DNA of 64,000 nt from the NCBI RefSeq assembly GCF_019457515.1, contig NZ_CP080421.1, positions 2,294,001 through 2,358,000 of the forward strand. The letters run 5' to 3'. A program made the position numbers and the translations under genes. Within the stretch, counting starts at the first letter, position 1. The number at the start of each line of letters is the position of its first letter. This document shows, piece after piece, positions 27,738-38,260 of this stretch. Under the pieces are notes generated by a model. The model was not told where the DNA came from and made no database searches. It saw only the letters and a program-made list of their open reading frames with translations. The DNA comes from Shewanella mesophila (lineage in GTDB: Bacteria > Pseudomonadota > Gammaproteobacteria > Enterobacterales > Shewanellaceae).

Positions 27738-28745
27738 ATGCCTGCCCATACAGAGAACACCAAACCAATATTAATAAGCCCCATACGTAAATGGTGGCTC
27801 AATTGGCTGTCAAGACGACTGCCCGCACAGCGCAGCGTTACTTTGGCCCATAAAAGCATCTTTATCTTACCCTCAGGTTTTGGTTTATTCTGGTTATTGT
27901 TAGTCGTACTGCTATTTCTGTTTGGTACTAATTATCAAAATAATCTAGTGATTGGCCTCAGCATATTACTCTTGAGTATTTTTAATACCTGTATTATCTA
28001 CAGCTACCGCAACTTAGCAGGAATGACACTCCAAGCTAAGGCTGGACCTAACGTCTATGCGGGGCAAAGTGTTATCTACCCTATAGTGCTTAGTGCGACG
28101 CAAGTTCAGCATAAAGTGACTCTCAATTACCCGGCAAACCCGATCCAAACCATTGACCATCTTGATGATCAAAAACAAACAGCGTTGCTGCCTTTTGCCA
28201 ACACACAGCGTGGCTTAGTGAATCCAGGTCGAATTAGGGTCGAATCTCGTTATCCCCTCGGCCTGTGCCGAGCATGGTCAAATGTTGATTTAGATAATAG
28301 CCAAATCGTGTTTGCTAAACCTAAACCGTCAGAGAACAGGTTAACTCAGCACCATACTCATTCAGCAGAAGAGTCACAACGACACGGTAAAACTATTATC
28401 GGCGTAGAAGAGTTCAAAAGCCTAAAACCCTATGTCACGGGTGAATCACTAAATCAGATTGCATGGAAACAATTAGCTCAAGGGCGCGGCATGTTGACCA
28501 AAGAGTTTGAACAGCCTCTCAGTGCCCCCCAATGGCTCGTTTTCGATCCAATAAACCACGACATCGAACAACAGCTGAGTGAGTTAACCTGGATGGTCGA
28601 TCAATTGTCTCAGCAAGAACGGGTCTTCGGGGTAATATTACCAAGCAAAACCATCGCACCATCGGCCGGAGCGGCACATCGAGTGGCATGCTTAAAGGCG
28701 ATTGCTATCTACCCTGAACACTTAGGAGATAGCCATGACGGATAA
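27738..28745 (+). CDS. DUF58-domain membrane protein
   Basis: The 335-residue protein has two closely spaced membrane helices at about 45-90 (FWLLLVVLLFLFGTNYQNNLVIGLSILLLSIFNTCIIY), a beta-rich middle, and a C-terminal DUF58 domain with the marker motif RHGKTIIGVEEFKSLKPYVTGESLNQIAWKQLA. DUF58 proteins resemble von Willebrand A-like folds and are partners of MoxR ATPases. The stop lies inside the start region of the transglutaminase gene (11-bp overlap), showing translational coupling. Confidence 0.9.
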   Translation: MPAHTENTKPILISPIRKWWLNWLSRRLPAQRSVTLAHKSIFILPSGFGLFWLLLVVLLFLFGTNYQNNLVIGLSILLLSIFNTCIIYSYRNLAGMTLQAKAGPNVYAGQSVIYPIVLSATQVQHKVTLNYPANPIQTIDHLDDQKQTALLPFANTQRGLVNPGRIRVESRYPLGLCRAWSNVDLDNSQIVFAKPKPSENRLTQHHTHSAEESQRHGKTIIGVEEFKSLKPYVTGESLNQIAWKQLAQGRGMLTKEFEQPLSAPQWLVFDPINHDIEQQLSELTWMVDQLSQQERVFGVILPSKTIAPSAGAAHRVACLKAIAIYPEHLGDSHDG

Positions 28746-30765
28746 AGAACAGGAGATCATTAGCCGTCATACCCTACTCTGGCTACTTATCGTCAATCTT
28801 GCTGTACTGCTGCCGTTGTACGATAAGATGACCCCATGGAGCATGGCGATTTGTGGGATCTGTCTATTGTGGCGAGTCGGCATTTTTACAGGGAAAGTCG
28901 CTAGGCCGCCACGATACTTAGTGACTATCTTGGCGATAGCTTCAGCAACCACACTCGCCCTAGTGACATCACAGATCGGCATGTTAAATGGCTTAGTTAA
29001 CCTGTTGATATTGGGCTACGCGCTTAAATATATCGAGATGAGAAATCGCCGTGATGTTCGTGCTGTGGTGATTGTTGGCTTTTTTGTTATCGCAATGACG
29101 TTTATCGAAAAACAAAGTCTCTGGTTCACGTTGCAATTAACCTTAGTGGCAACCATCAACTTGTGTGTTCTTGTCAGTCTATATAATAGCGATAATAAGC
29201 TCAGCAACACCGCTAAGCTTGGCGGCAAGCTGATGCTACAAAGTGTGCCACTGGCGCTATTGCTGTTCATCGTATTGCCGAGACTGCCACCACTCTGGTT
29301 AGTGCCTAAGGCCAACAACGCCCAAACAGGCTTGTCCGATGAGGTTTCATTTGGCGATATCGGTAAACTGACAAGATCGGCAGCACTTGCGTTTCGCGTT
29401 AGTTTTAACAATCAATCACCTACCAATAATCAGCTCTATTGGCGCGCATTAGTGATGGAAAACTATGATGGTAAAAAGTGGACCCAATCCGAACAAATTA
29501 AAAAAATAGAGGCGCAAAATCGCCGTGGGAACTATCGCCAAGCGCCTCAAGGCACCGCGATAAACTATGACATCATTAGCGAACCGAGTTACCAGCATTG
29601 GTTATTTGGTTTGGATGTGGCCTATAGCAGCGCAAACGATGTGATCAACCTACCCGATGGACGGCTATACGCTATCAGTTCCCTCGACCAAAAATATCAA
29701 TATTCGATTAGCAGCTATCCTGATGCGATACTCGATAAAAGCCTGAGTGATGACAATAAAAAACGCAATTTACTACTGCCCGAGAACAGTAATCCTAAAA
29801 CCACTCAGTTAGCGCTTGAATTTAAGCAAGAATACCCCAAAGCTCGAGAGCGTCTTAATGCCATGATGAGCTACTTTAATACCTCACCCTACTATTATAC
29901 CTTGAGTCCACCAGCCGTCGGGCCACAGCAACTTGACGATTTTTTGTTTGAGAATAAAGCAGGTTTTTGTGTTCACTACGCCAGTGCCTTCGCTTTTATG
30001 GCGCGTAAAACAGGCTTACCCGCTAGGTTAGTCACTGGCTATCAAGGAGGTGAATGGAACCAAAGTGCTGGTTATATGAGTGTCTACCAATATATGGCTC
30101 ACGCTTGGGTCGAGGTGTGGCTCGAAGGCCAAGGCTGGGTGCGATTCGACCCAACCGCGATGATCGCTCCAGAGAGGATCGATGATGGATTTGATGCTGT
30201 TTTCAATCCAACGCAAAGCTATCTGATCAACAACCCCTTTAGCAGTTTACGCCTACGACAATATCCGCTGCTCAATAACCTAAGACACTCCTTAGCCAGC
30301 ATCGATTATTACTGGAGCAAATGGGTACTAGGCTTTGATAATGATAAACAAGAACGCCTGCTAAAACAGTTGCTAGGCGATATAACACCAACAAAAATCG
30401 CCATCTTTGTGATCTGTGCGATGGGCGTCATAGGCCTAGCCATCGGCTACAGTGTGGGACTATTACAATTTACTCGTCAGCAAGATAGAGTGATCGCGGG
30501 CTTTGAACAAATAAGTACTATGCTATCCAAAAAGGGATTAGCCCGATATACCAAAGAGTCACCGCAAGAATATAGCCAGAGAGTCATAAAGGCTTACCCT
30601 CAACTGCAACAACCGTTAAGCCAGTTTATCGACTGTTACATCAGCCTAAAATACAAACCGCTGGACGCTGATAATCAAAAACGACTGATTCATCAGTTCA
30701 AGCATCGACTAACACAGCTGCGCATCGCAATTTTAAAACTCAACGGCCAAACTAAAAATGTTTGA
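28735..30765 (+). CDS. TgpA-type membrane transglutaminase-like protein
   Basis: The 676-residue protein has five or six membrane helices in the first ~190 residues, a periplasmic transglutaminase-like domain with catalytic triad Cys412 (AGFCVHYASAFAFMAR), His456 (MAHAWVEVW) and Asp472 (VRFDPTAM), a seventh helix near 550-575, and a cytoplasmic DUF4129-like tail. TgpA of Pseudomonas is essential for growth in some strains, but its substrate is not settled. It is the third gene of the MoxR-DUF58 operon, a conserved trio in gammaproteobacteria, and probably the envelope-facing effector. Confidence 0.9.
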   Translation: MTDKEQEIISRHTLLWLLIVNLAVLLPLYDKMTPWSMAICGICLLWRVGIFTGKVARPPRYLVTILAIASATTLALVTSQIGMLNGLVNLLILGYALKYIEMRNRRDVRAVVIVGFFVIAMTFIEKQSLWFTLQLTLVATINLCVLVSLYNSDNKLSNTAKLGGKLMLQSVPLALLLFIVLPRLPPLWLVPKANNAQTGLSDEVSFGDIGKLTRSAALAFRVSFNNQSPTNNQLYWRALVMENYDGKKWTQSEQIKKIEAQNRRGNYRQAPQGTAINYDIISEPSYQHWLFGLDVAYSSANDVINLPDGRLYAISSLDQKYQYSISSYPDAILDKSLSDDNKKRNLLLPENSNPKTTQLALEFKQEYPKARERLNAMMSYFNTSPYYYTLSPPAVGPQQLDDFLFENKAGFCVHYASAFAFMARKTGLPARLVTGYQGGEWNQSAGYMSVYQYMAHAWVEVWLEGQGWVRFDPTAMIAPERIDDGFDAVFNPTQSYLINNPFSSLRLRQYPLLNNLRHSLASIDYYWSKWVLGFDNDKQERLLKQLLGDITPTKIAIFVICAMGVIGLAIGYSVGLLQFTRQQDRVIAGFEQISTMLSKKGLARYTKESPQEYSQRVIKAYPQLQQPLSQFIDCYISLKYKPLDADNQKRLIHQFKHRLTQLRIAILKLNGQTKNV

Positions 30766-30909
30766 TTTTTTTTCAATCTAACTCTTTCAATATTGATAAA
30801 ATTTCCAAGAGTTTCAATAGACATCAAACGCCAATCCCCTAGAATAGATGGATAAATAATTGGCCCTTTGCATTAACCGCTAACTGGCCGAATAGGGAAT
30901 AGGCAAAGT

Positions 30910-33900
30910 ATGCTTTACTTGGTTCAATCTAATCGCATGGAGTCTCTAGCAGCGCTATTGGCCGAGGAACTCAAATCCCCGCTATCTACCGCTTCATTAC
31001 TCGAGAGTGAGCAGATTTTGGTGCAAAGCCCAGGAATGTCAACTTGGCTTCGCTTAGCTATCGCACAACATAATCAAATTGCAGCAGCACTGGAATTTCC
31101 ACTCCCATCGAGTTTTATCTGGCAACTCTGCCATACCTTGCTGCCCAATGTCCCAAAAGAGAATGCCTATACAAAACCTGCGATGACATGGAAACTGATG
31201 GAGCTGCTGCCTAGCCTCATTAATGATCCCATATTCGCCCCTTTGGCACATTATCTTAATGATGACCCGATTATTGACGATAGCCAAGCGACTCACTCTT
31301 TAAAGCTATTCCAACTTTGCGGCCAGATAGCAGATATCTTCGACCAATATTTAGTGTACCGCCCTGACTGGATCCAGGCATGGGAAGCCAATGAGCCCTT
31401 ACTGCCCCCGAATAATGACAAACTAGCAGAGGCACAAGCGTGGCAACCTGTGCTTTGGCGAGCGCTTATCCACTACAATGATCAGCAATTAGCTCAGAGC
31501 ACCTACCACAGGGCCAACCTGCACCAAGCACTATTTGATACCTTGCAAGATCCTAATTGCTCCCTAGATGGATTACCTAAGCGGCTATTTGTCTTTGGCA
31601 TCTCATCTATGGCACCACAAACCCTGCAAGTGCTCTATTTTTTAGCGAAACGTATCGATGTGATCATGCTAAATCTTAGTCCTTGTCAGCACTACTGGGG
31701 TGATATAGTCGATCCGCGACTTCGCGCCAGAATGGCCCTGCAATATGCCGACAAGCAGCAACTATCTATGGACTGGGAAGATAAGCTGGAGGTGGGCAAT
31801 CCGCTGCTAGCTAACAATGGTAAGATGGGTCGTGAACTACTCGATCTGATTTTAGAGTTGCCCGAAGAGGACACCAATTTTAATTTCGAGTGTTATCTTG
31901 ATCCAGGCACTGAGACATTATTGCATGGCGTACAACACGACATTTTAGAACTCTGCACCCGCGGTGAAAGCCTAGGACCCGACGCTGATTTATATTTAAG
32001 CCTTGATGACAGGCGCGTACTCTTACCAAACGATGACTCGATTACGTTAAAAAGCTGTCATAGTCCACTACGTGAAATAGAAACCCTACACGATCATCTA
32101 TTAGCCCTACTGTCGCAATCGGCTAATGATATTGCCCCGCGAGACATTGTCGTCATGATGCCCGATGTAGCTGCCTACGCACCTTATATCGATGCGGTAT
32201 TTGCCGCAAAAACAGGCGCCCATTACATCCCCTACGCCATTGCCGATCGCGGCGCAGCCCAAGAGTCACCGTTAATTAGCAGCTTTCTCACCCTGTTAAC
32301 CATTAATCAAAGTCGCTTTGCGCTGACTGAGATCTTAAGCATCCTTGAAGTACCCGCGGTGCTGCGTCGGTTTGAGCTTAGCGATGACGAGTTCGCCATT
32401 ATCAGGCAATGGCTAGATCAAGCGGGAGTGCGTTGGGGCCGAGACGCCGAAGGTCGACGCGCTCAGCAGTTACCGCCATTTGAGCAAAATTCCTGGGCAT
32501 TTGGGATCAAGCGTTTAATTCTCGGTTACAGTTTTAGCGATCAATCTGCCATCTATCAAGAAAACCTAGCCCTAGACGGTATCGAAGGCCAAGCCGCGCA
32601 AGCACTAGGTAAACTGCTCAACTTTATTGAAGCGATAGATGGGTTTTCTAACGCCCTTCACCACGACTGTCCACTCGATATCCGAACCGCTCAATTACAA
32701 GACCTAGTGGATGAGTTTTACAGCTGTGATGATGAGGAACTCACACAAGTTCAAGAGATCCGCGGCGCCATTTCACGCCTCAATGAAGAGTTAGCACAAG
32801 CGAAATACAGCAGTGAATTAACGATCAAGGTCTTACAAAATTGGTTTGTTAGTCACTTATCTGAATCTCGTGTAGGACAGCGCTATCTTGCCGGTAGCGT
32901 TAATTTTTGTACCTTGATGCCAATGCGTTCAATCCCCTTCAAGGTGGTCTGTTTGCTCGGAATGAACGATGGTGTCTATCCACGAGTTCAGCACCCCGTA
33001 GGATTTGACTTAGTCGCGCAATTTAGCCCACGCAAAGGTGACCGCTCCCGCAGGCTAGATGACAGATATCTCTTTCTTGAAGCCCTATTGTCGGCCAGAG
33101 ATCAACTTTATATCAGTTACATTGGTCATAGCGAGCGCGATAATAGCGAGCGTATTCCCTCAATGCTGGTGTCGGAGCTCATCGAATATTGTCAGCTGTG
33201 CTACGTACCACAGGCGCTCATTGATGCCCCCACGTCAGAGAACCAAGATCTTGCACCAATTGAGCAAATTGAAAAAATTGAAAAAGCAATTTTTAACCAG
33301 CTCGTGTGCGAGCAGCCATTGCAACCGTTCGATGAGCGCCTATATCAATCATCTATAACCTCATCAGACGGTGCAAACGACAGCCAAAGATTAACGCAAA
33401 GTTATAATCCACAGTGGTGCCCTGTATCGATTGACACCTCAACATTACCCAAAAACGCTAGCGCTAGCCCAAGGACCCCGTTTATCCATCAAGCCTTTAT
33501 TGTTGATCCATTATCTATCGATCGAGACTCAACAGATCATGAACTCGAGTTATCGGCACTGATCCGCTTTTTTAGAAATCCTGCGCAGTTCTTTTTTAAC
33601 CGCACGTTAAAACTCGATCTAGGGCTAAACATTCAGGCCGATGATAATGATGAGCCATTTAGCCTTAATCCACTGTCCCGTTATCAACTGCAAGCATCAC
33701 TCATCGATGACGCAATTAAAGCAGGTGAAGACACGCCCGATGAAATTCTGCTACATAAGCTCAAATTGGCGGGTCAACTGCCGCTTAGCCCCTTCGATGA
33801 TCTGCTGCTTAATCAATATCTACACGATATCAAGCCGCTTATTGGCAGAGCGAACTACCTTAAGGGCGAGCAAACGCATTCGATTGAGGTCAATATTAGG

Positions 33901-34476
33901 CTTGATGATCGGCAAGAAAGCCGAGTTGTCGGGCGCATCGATGCCATTTCGGCTAAAGGTTTGATGAATTATCGCCCGGGTACCGCTAATGCTCGCGATC
34001 TGATCCGGGTTTATCTGCGACACCTGTGTCTATCTGCCATGCAAGAAGACAAAACTATCACCAGTGAACACGGCTTTATCGGTACCCAACCAAGTTATCT
34101 GTTAGATATAGGTCACTTCCATGCTTTTGCCCCCATCACCGCAGAACAAGCCGTCAACCAGCTAACGGTTTGGACTGATTATTTTTATCAAGGACAGAGC
34201 CAACCACTGATGTTTATTCCCCGCACGGCCATGGCCTATGTCGAAGCAGAGGGTAGCCATGAAGATAAGCTCATCGAAGCGAAGAAGCAGTGGCTAGATG
34301 AACAAGGCGAGATAGGCGAAGGACTCGAGCCCCATTACCAGCGTTTGTATCGTTTCCCCGACGATTTTAGCGAGTCACGGTTTGGCTTACTTGCACAGAC
34401 TTTGCTTTCTCCCTTACTTAGCCTCTATCACAAGGCGCCTTTAGCTGAATTAAGCGATTTCGTGGAGGGGCGCTAA
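30910..34476 (+). CDS. recC: exodeoxyribonuclease V gamma subunit RecC
   Basis: RecC is the Chi-recognising scaffold of RecBCD, which processes double-strand ends for recombination and degrades foreign linear DNA. The N-terminus MLYLVQSNRMESLAALLAEEL and LVQSPGMSTWLRLAIAQ, and a later FCTLMPMRSIPFKVVCLLGMNDGVYPR, are typical. Its inactive helicase-like and nuclease-like folds lack functional Walker residues, as expected. Length 1188 compares with 1122 in E. coli. Only 1 bp separates its stop from recB, and a GGAGGGG ribosome site for recB lies inside its 3' end. Confidence 0.95.
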   Translation: MLYLVQSNRMESLAALLAEELKSPLSTASLLESEQILVQSPGMSTWLRLAIAQHNQIAAALEFPLPSSFIWQLCHTLLPNVPKENAYTKPAMTWKLMELLPSLINDPIFAPLAHYLNDDPIIDDSQATHSLKLFQLCGQIADIFDQYLVYRPDWIQAWEANEPLLPPNNDKLAEAQAWQPVLWRALIHYNDQQLAQSTYHRANLHQALFDTLQDPNCSLDGLPKRLFVFGISSMAPQTLQVLYFLAKRIDVIMLNLSPCQHYWGDIVDPRLRARMALQYADKQQLSMDWEDKLEVGNPLLANNGKMGRELLDLILELPEEDTNFNFECYLDPGTETLLHGVQHDILELCTRGESLGPDADLYLSLDDRRVLLPNDDSITLKSCHSPLREIETLHDHLLALLSQSANDIAPRDIVVMMPDVAAYAPYIDAVFAAKTGAHYIPYAIADRGAAQESPLISSFLTLLTINQSRFALTEILSILEVPAVLRRFELSDDEFAIIRQWLDQAGVRWGRDAEGRRAQQLPPFEQNSWAFGIKRLILGYSFSDQSAIYQENLALDGIEGQAAQALGKLLNFIEAIDGFSNALHHDCPLDIRTAQLQDLVDEFYSCDDEELTQVQEIRGAISRLNEELAQAKYSSELTIKVLQNWFVSHLSESRVGQRYLAGSVNFCTLMPMRSIPFKVVCLLGMNDGVYPRVQHPVGFDLVAQFSPRKGDRSRRLDDRYLFLEALLSARDQLYISYIGHSERDNSERIPSMLVSELIEYCQLCYVPQALIDAPTSENQDLAPIEQIEKIEKAIFNQLVCEQPLQPFDERLYQSSITSSDGANDSQRLTQSYNPQWCPVSIDTSTLPKNASASPRTPFIHQAFIVDPLSIDRDSTDHELELSALIRFFRNPAQFFFNRTLKLDLGLNIQADDNDEPFSLNPLSRYQLQASLIDDAIKAGEDTPDEILLHKLKLAGQLPLSPFDDLLLNQYLHDIKPLIGRANYLKGEQTHSIEVNIRLDDRQESRVVGRIDAISAKGLMNYRPGTANARDLIRVYLRHLCLSAMQEDKTITSEHGFIGTQPSYLLDIGHFHAFAPITAEQAVNQLTVWTDYFYQGQSQPLMFIPRTAMAYVEAEGSHEDKLIEAKKQWLDEQGEIGEGLEPHYQRLYRFPDDFSESRFGLLAQTLLSPLLSLYHKAPLAELSDFVEGR

Positions 34477-34477
34477 T

Positions 34478-37400
34478 ATGGCCAGCGAAAAACTCAATAC
34501 CTTAACCCTGCCATTTACCGGCTCACGTTTAATTGAAGCCAGCGCAGGCACAGGAAAAACTTATACCATTGCTGGGCTCTATATACGCTTGCTGCTAGGT
34601 CACGGGATCCCTGAGCCGCTTCGCTGCGAACAGATCTTGGTGGTGACCTTCACCAACGCTGCAACGGGAGAGTTACGGGACAGGATCCGCAAGAAAATTC
34701 AACTCGCCTATCGTCGCTTTATCGGTATGCGAGTCAACGATGATCTGATTGAGCAACTTTATCAACAGACGGCAGAAGACGCCCTACCACTGGCACGTAA
34801 ACGCTTAGATTTAGCGCTCAAGTCACTCGATGAAGCGGCTATTTTTACTATCCATGGTTTCTGCCAACGGATCCTCGCCGATATGGCGTTCGAATCTGCG
34901 TTGCTATTTGAATCAGAGTTCACCTTAGATGACAGCGAGTTTTTACATCATGCCGTTAGGGACTTTTGGCGTGAGACCTGCTATCCATTGCCGCCCTATT
35001 TAGCACAGATCATTCAAACAAAGTTTAGCGATCCCGATGCATTGGCTCAGCAACTACGTCCGTTATTGGGAGCCAGCCAAGCCAAAGCCAGCCCTGAGCC
35101 GAGTGAATTTGGTGCCCTGTCTGCCGCGTTAACTCAGAGCTTAAATCGACTTAAACTGATCTGGCCAAGAGAGAGGGATAACATAGAGCAACTTTTGCAT
35201 CAGCTCCCTCTCAATGGCACTCGATTTGGTAAGAAAGATCAGGGTTACCCCAAGCTCGCAATCATGCTTGAGGCGATGGACAACTGGGCTAGGTTTAGCC
35301 AATCACTGCCCGATCTCAAGGTGTTAGATGCCCTGTCTCTCAATAACCTAAAGCTGAATAAAGGCGGGGAGAACCCAACGCCTGAGCGGGCGCCATTACT
35401 CGCGCACATTGAAAACTTACATCAATTGATTAAGCAATTTGTACCTAGCTTTCTATTTGCGGCGCGTAAGGGAATATTCCATCGTTTTGCGCAGCAGAAA
35501 ACGGAGCGAAACCTGCTCACACCGGATGATCTGTTAATCACCCTCGCTGGTGCGCTGACGGCATCGCCGCATCTTAATGCTCAAGGCATTAATCCAAGCA
35601 CAAGTGAGCAAACCGCTAGTGATGAAGCGGTAACTGAAACGCAAGCCAATATAGCCGCTCACAGCCAAACCTTAGCCGCGACGATTGCAAAGCGCTTTCC
35701 TATTGCACTCATCGATGAGTTTCAGGACACTGATCCACTTCAATATCAAATATTTAGTAGTATCTATCAAACGACACTGTCGTCACCTTCTGATGGCGCT
35801 CAAAGCCTTTTGATGATTGGCGATCCTAAACAGGCCATTTATGCCTTTAGGGGCGCCGATATTCATACCTATATCGATGCCCGCGTTAACACCGAGCACC
35901 ATTACAGTCTCGATACTAATTTCCGCTCTAGTCGTCATATGGTTGAGGGTGTCAATCAGCTATTTAGCCAGCATCAAGACCCTTTTATCAGTGAGTCTAT
36001 TCCATTTGAGCATGTGGCACCGTCACCATTTGCCGATGAGAAGCGCTTAATCGAAGCAACGGAAAATAATAGTGCACTGCGCATCAAACTCCTTAGTGAA
36101 GATCCCGAAAAAGGATTAAATAAAGCGACGGCAAGAAAATCGCTAGCTGAAGATGCCTGTAACGAAATTGCGCGACTATTGATCGAAGCACAAAATGGTA
36201 AGTGCTTTAAAAGTGACAGCATTAAAGGTGATAAGCCACTAAAAGCTAAAGATATTGCGGTATTGGTGAGAGACAGAAATGAAGCGGCTTATATTAAAAC
36301 CGCACTGAGCGAACGCCAAATTGGGGCGGTTTTTCTTAGCCGAGATAGTGTGTTTAGCACGCTAGAAGCCCGTGAATTGGCGCTCGTACTCATCGCCATT
36401 GCAAATCCAAAAGATGAGCGGGCGCTGCGCAGTGCATTAGCCACTCAATTACTTGGCTTTGACGCCGCAGAGATCCATCAATTTAATCACCAAGAAGAGA
36501 GTCGCCAAACCCTGCTAGAGCAGTTTTATGAGTTGCATCAAATATGGCAACGCCGCGGCGTAATGCCGTGTCTGCTCGCGATGGCTAGAGACACCCACCT
36601 GATTGAGCGTTTGTTAACGACTGAAGAGGGTCAACGACGGTTGACAGATTTTAGGCACTTGGGAGAACTACTACAACAAAAGGCCACCGAGCTAGATGGT
36701 ATTAACGCCCTGCTCAATTGGTATCAACAAGCCTTACTCGAAAGTCACAGCACAGAGGAAGCGCAGCTTAGGCTTGAAAGCGAACAAAACTTGGTACAAA
36801 TCGTCACTATCCATAAGAGTAAAGGGCTTGAGTACCCAGTTTGTTTCGTTCCTTTTGTCAGTTTAGCTCGGGATAATCGCCGAAGACCCGCCCCTATGCT
36901 GTATCACCAAGACAACGAATTAATATGGGATATTGAACAAACCGATGACGGTTGGTCACTTAGTAAACGTGAAAATTTAGCAGAAGATCTGCGTCTACTA
37001 TACGTAGCCCTGACCCGTCCTGTACTGGCCTGTTATCTCTATATCGCTAACCATAGTCGTTTTACTAAAAAAGCGGGCATTACCAGTCAGCTACATGAGA
37101 CCGCCATAGGTTATCTGCTGGGGATTGAGGACGCTAACTGTGAGATTGGTGATATTGAAACTAAAGCTCAAAAGCTGAAAAGTCAGGCGATTAGCGTCAA
37201 TTTGATTGAATCTATCGCCGATGCGACACCATTGCCGCAAGTCGTTAGTGACAGCCAAATCCTAGCGCCTAAACCCTTGCAACGCACACTCTCCACGCCT
37301 TGGCGCGTTGGCAGTTACTCTGGTCTGGTTAAAGATATGCCCCATGAGCGAGTGTCCCCCGGCAGTGACGATGAAGCATTTGCCGCGCTGGAAATGATCG

Positions 37401-38260
37401 ACGATGACAGGGAGCTACAAGCTTCTCGCTTTACCTTTGAGCGCGGGGCCAATGCCGGTAGCTTTATGCATTTGGTATTAGAGCTTATCGATTTTACCAA
37501 GGCCGAGCAGGATCTCAGCGAGCAACTGCCAACTGCGATGGAAAAATATGGCATCGACAGCAGCTGGCAGGATATTTTGCAGCAATGGTATCTCGATCTG
37601 CTACGCGCACCGCTTACCTGTCATGATCAACATTCTAACGCCGGACATCCTAGCGCAGAACATAATCGCTCGGCACATGAGTTATCACTTAGCCAGTTAT
37701 CACCTAAACATACCATGGTGGAAATGGAGTTTTATCTGCCCATTTCAACACTCCAGGCGCATGCACTTAATCAACTGCTAGCAGAGTATGGCTACAAGAT
37801 GTCACTATCATTTGACACCTTACAAGGGATGTTAAAAGGCTTTATCGATTTAACCTTCGAGCATAATGGCCAGTTTTTTATCGCCGATTATAAATCTAAT
37901 CATTTAGGCGACGATGTTAGTTGTTATCAACGACCTCAGATGCAACACGCGATCACTAGCCATAGATACGACTTGCAGTACATTATCTACACCCTCGCGC
38001 TCCATCGCTATTTAAGCGTGCGTTTGCCTCGCTACGACTATGATAGCCATATAGGCGGTTGCTATTACCTATTTCTACGCGGTATGTCAGCCCAGGCGCC
38101 AAGCTGCGGCGTGTTTTACGACAAGCCGCCCAAAGCGTTAATCGAACGACTCGATCAACTGTTAAAGCAACCTCAGGCCGCAACTCCTTTGGTAAAAGAT
38201 GAAGCCACTGATGCCCCCGCTAATCAGTCAATACCTCAACAAACGGAGCTAGACCTATGA
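34478..38260 (+). CDS. recB: exodeoxyribonuclease V beta subunit RecB
   Basis: RecB is the 3'-5' SF1 helicase and the only nuclease of RecBCD. Walker A is near residue 20 (EASAGTGKTYTIAGL), the helicase motif II is LIDEFQDTDPLQYQIF, and motif VI is RLLYVALTRP. The C-terminal nuclease domain holds GFIDLTFEHNGQFFIADYKSNHLG with the metal-binding Asp pair and the Lys of motif DYK. Length 1260 compares with 1180 in E. coli. The stop overlaps recD by 4 bp. The three genes follow recC-recB-recD without the ptrA gene that separates recC and recB in E. coli. Confidence 0.96.
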   Translation: MASEKLNTLTLPFTGSRLIEASAGTGKTYTIAGLYIRLLLGHGIPEPLRCEQILVVTFTNAATGELRDRIRKKIQLAYRRFIGMRVNDDLIEQLYQQTAEDALPLARKRLDLALKSLDEAAIFTIHGFCQRILADMAFESALLFESEFTLDDSEFLHHAVRDFWRETCYPLPPYLAQIIQTKFSDPDALAQQLRPLLGASQAKASPEPSEFGALSAALTQSLNRLKLIWPRERDNIEQLLHQLPLNGTRFGKKDQGYPKLAIMLEAMDNWARFSQSLPDLKVLDALSLNNLKLNKGGENPTPERAPLLAHIENLHQLIKQFVPSFLFAARKGIFHRFAQQKTERNLLTPDDLLITLAGALTASPHLNAQGINPSTSEQTASDEAVTETQANIAAHSQTLAATIAKRFPIALIDEFQDTDPLQYQIFSSIYQTTLSSPSDGAQSLLMIGDPKQAIYAFRGADIHTYIDARVNTEHHYSLDTNFRSSRHMVEGVNQLFSQHQDPFISESIPFEHVAPSPFADEKRLIEATENNSALRIKLLSEDPEKGLNKATARKSLAEDACNEIARLLIEAQNGKCFKSDSIKGDKPLKAKDIAVLVRDRNEAAYIKTALSERQIGAVFLSRDSVFSTLEARELALVLIAIANPKDERALRSALATQLLGFDAAEIHQFNHQEESRQTLLEQFYELHQIWQRRGVMPCLLAMARDTHLIERLLTTEEGQRRLTDFRHLGELLQQKATELDGINALLNWYQQALLESHSTEEAQLRLESEQNLVQIVTIHKSKGLEYPVCFVPFVSLARDNRRRPAPMLYHQDNELIWDIEQTDDGWSLSKRENLAEDLRLLYVALTRPVLACYLYIANHSRFTKKAGITSQLHETAIGYLLGIEDANCEIGDIETKAQKLKSQAISVNLIESIADATPLPQVVSDSQILAPKPLQRTLSTPWRVGSYSGLVKDMPHERVSPGSDDEAFAALEMIDDDRELQASRFTFERGANAGSFMHLVLELIDFTKAEQDLSEQLPTAMEKYGIDSSWQDILQQWYLDLLRAPLTCHDQHSNAGHPSAEHNRSAHELSLSQLSPKHTMVEMEFYLPISTLQAHALNQLLAEYGYKMSLSFDTLQGMLKGFIDLTFEHNGQFFIADYKSNHLGDDVSCYQRPQMQHAITSHRYDLQYIIYTLALHRYLSVRLPRYDYDSHIGGCYYLFLRGMSAQAPSCGVFYDKPPKALIERLDQLLKQPQAATPLVKDEATDAPANQSIPQQTELDL

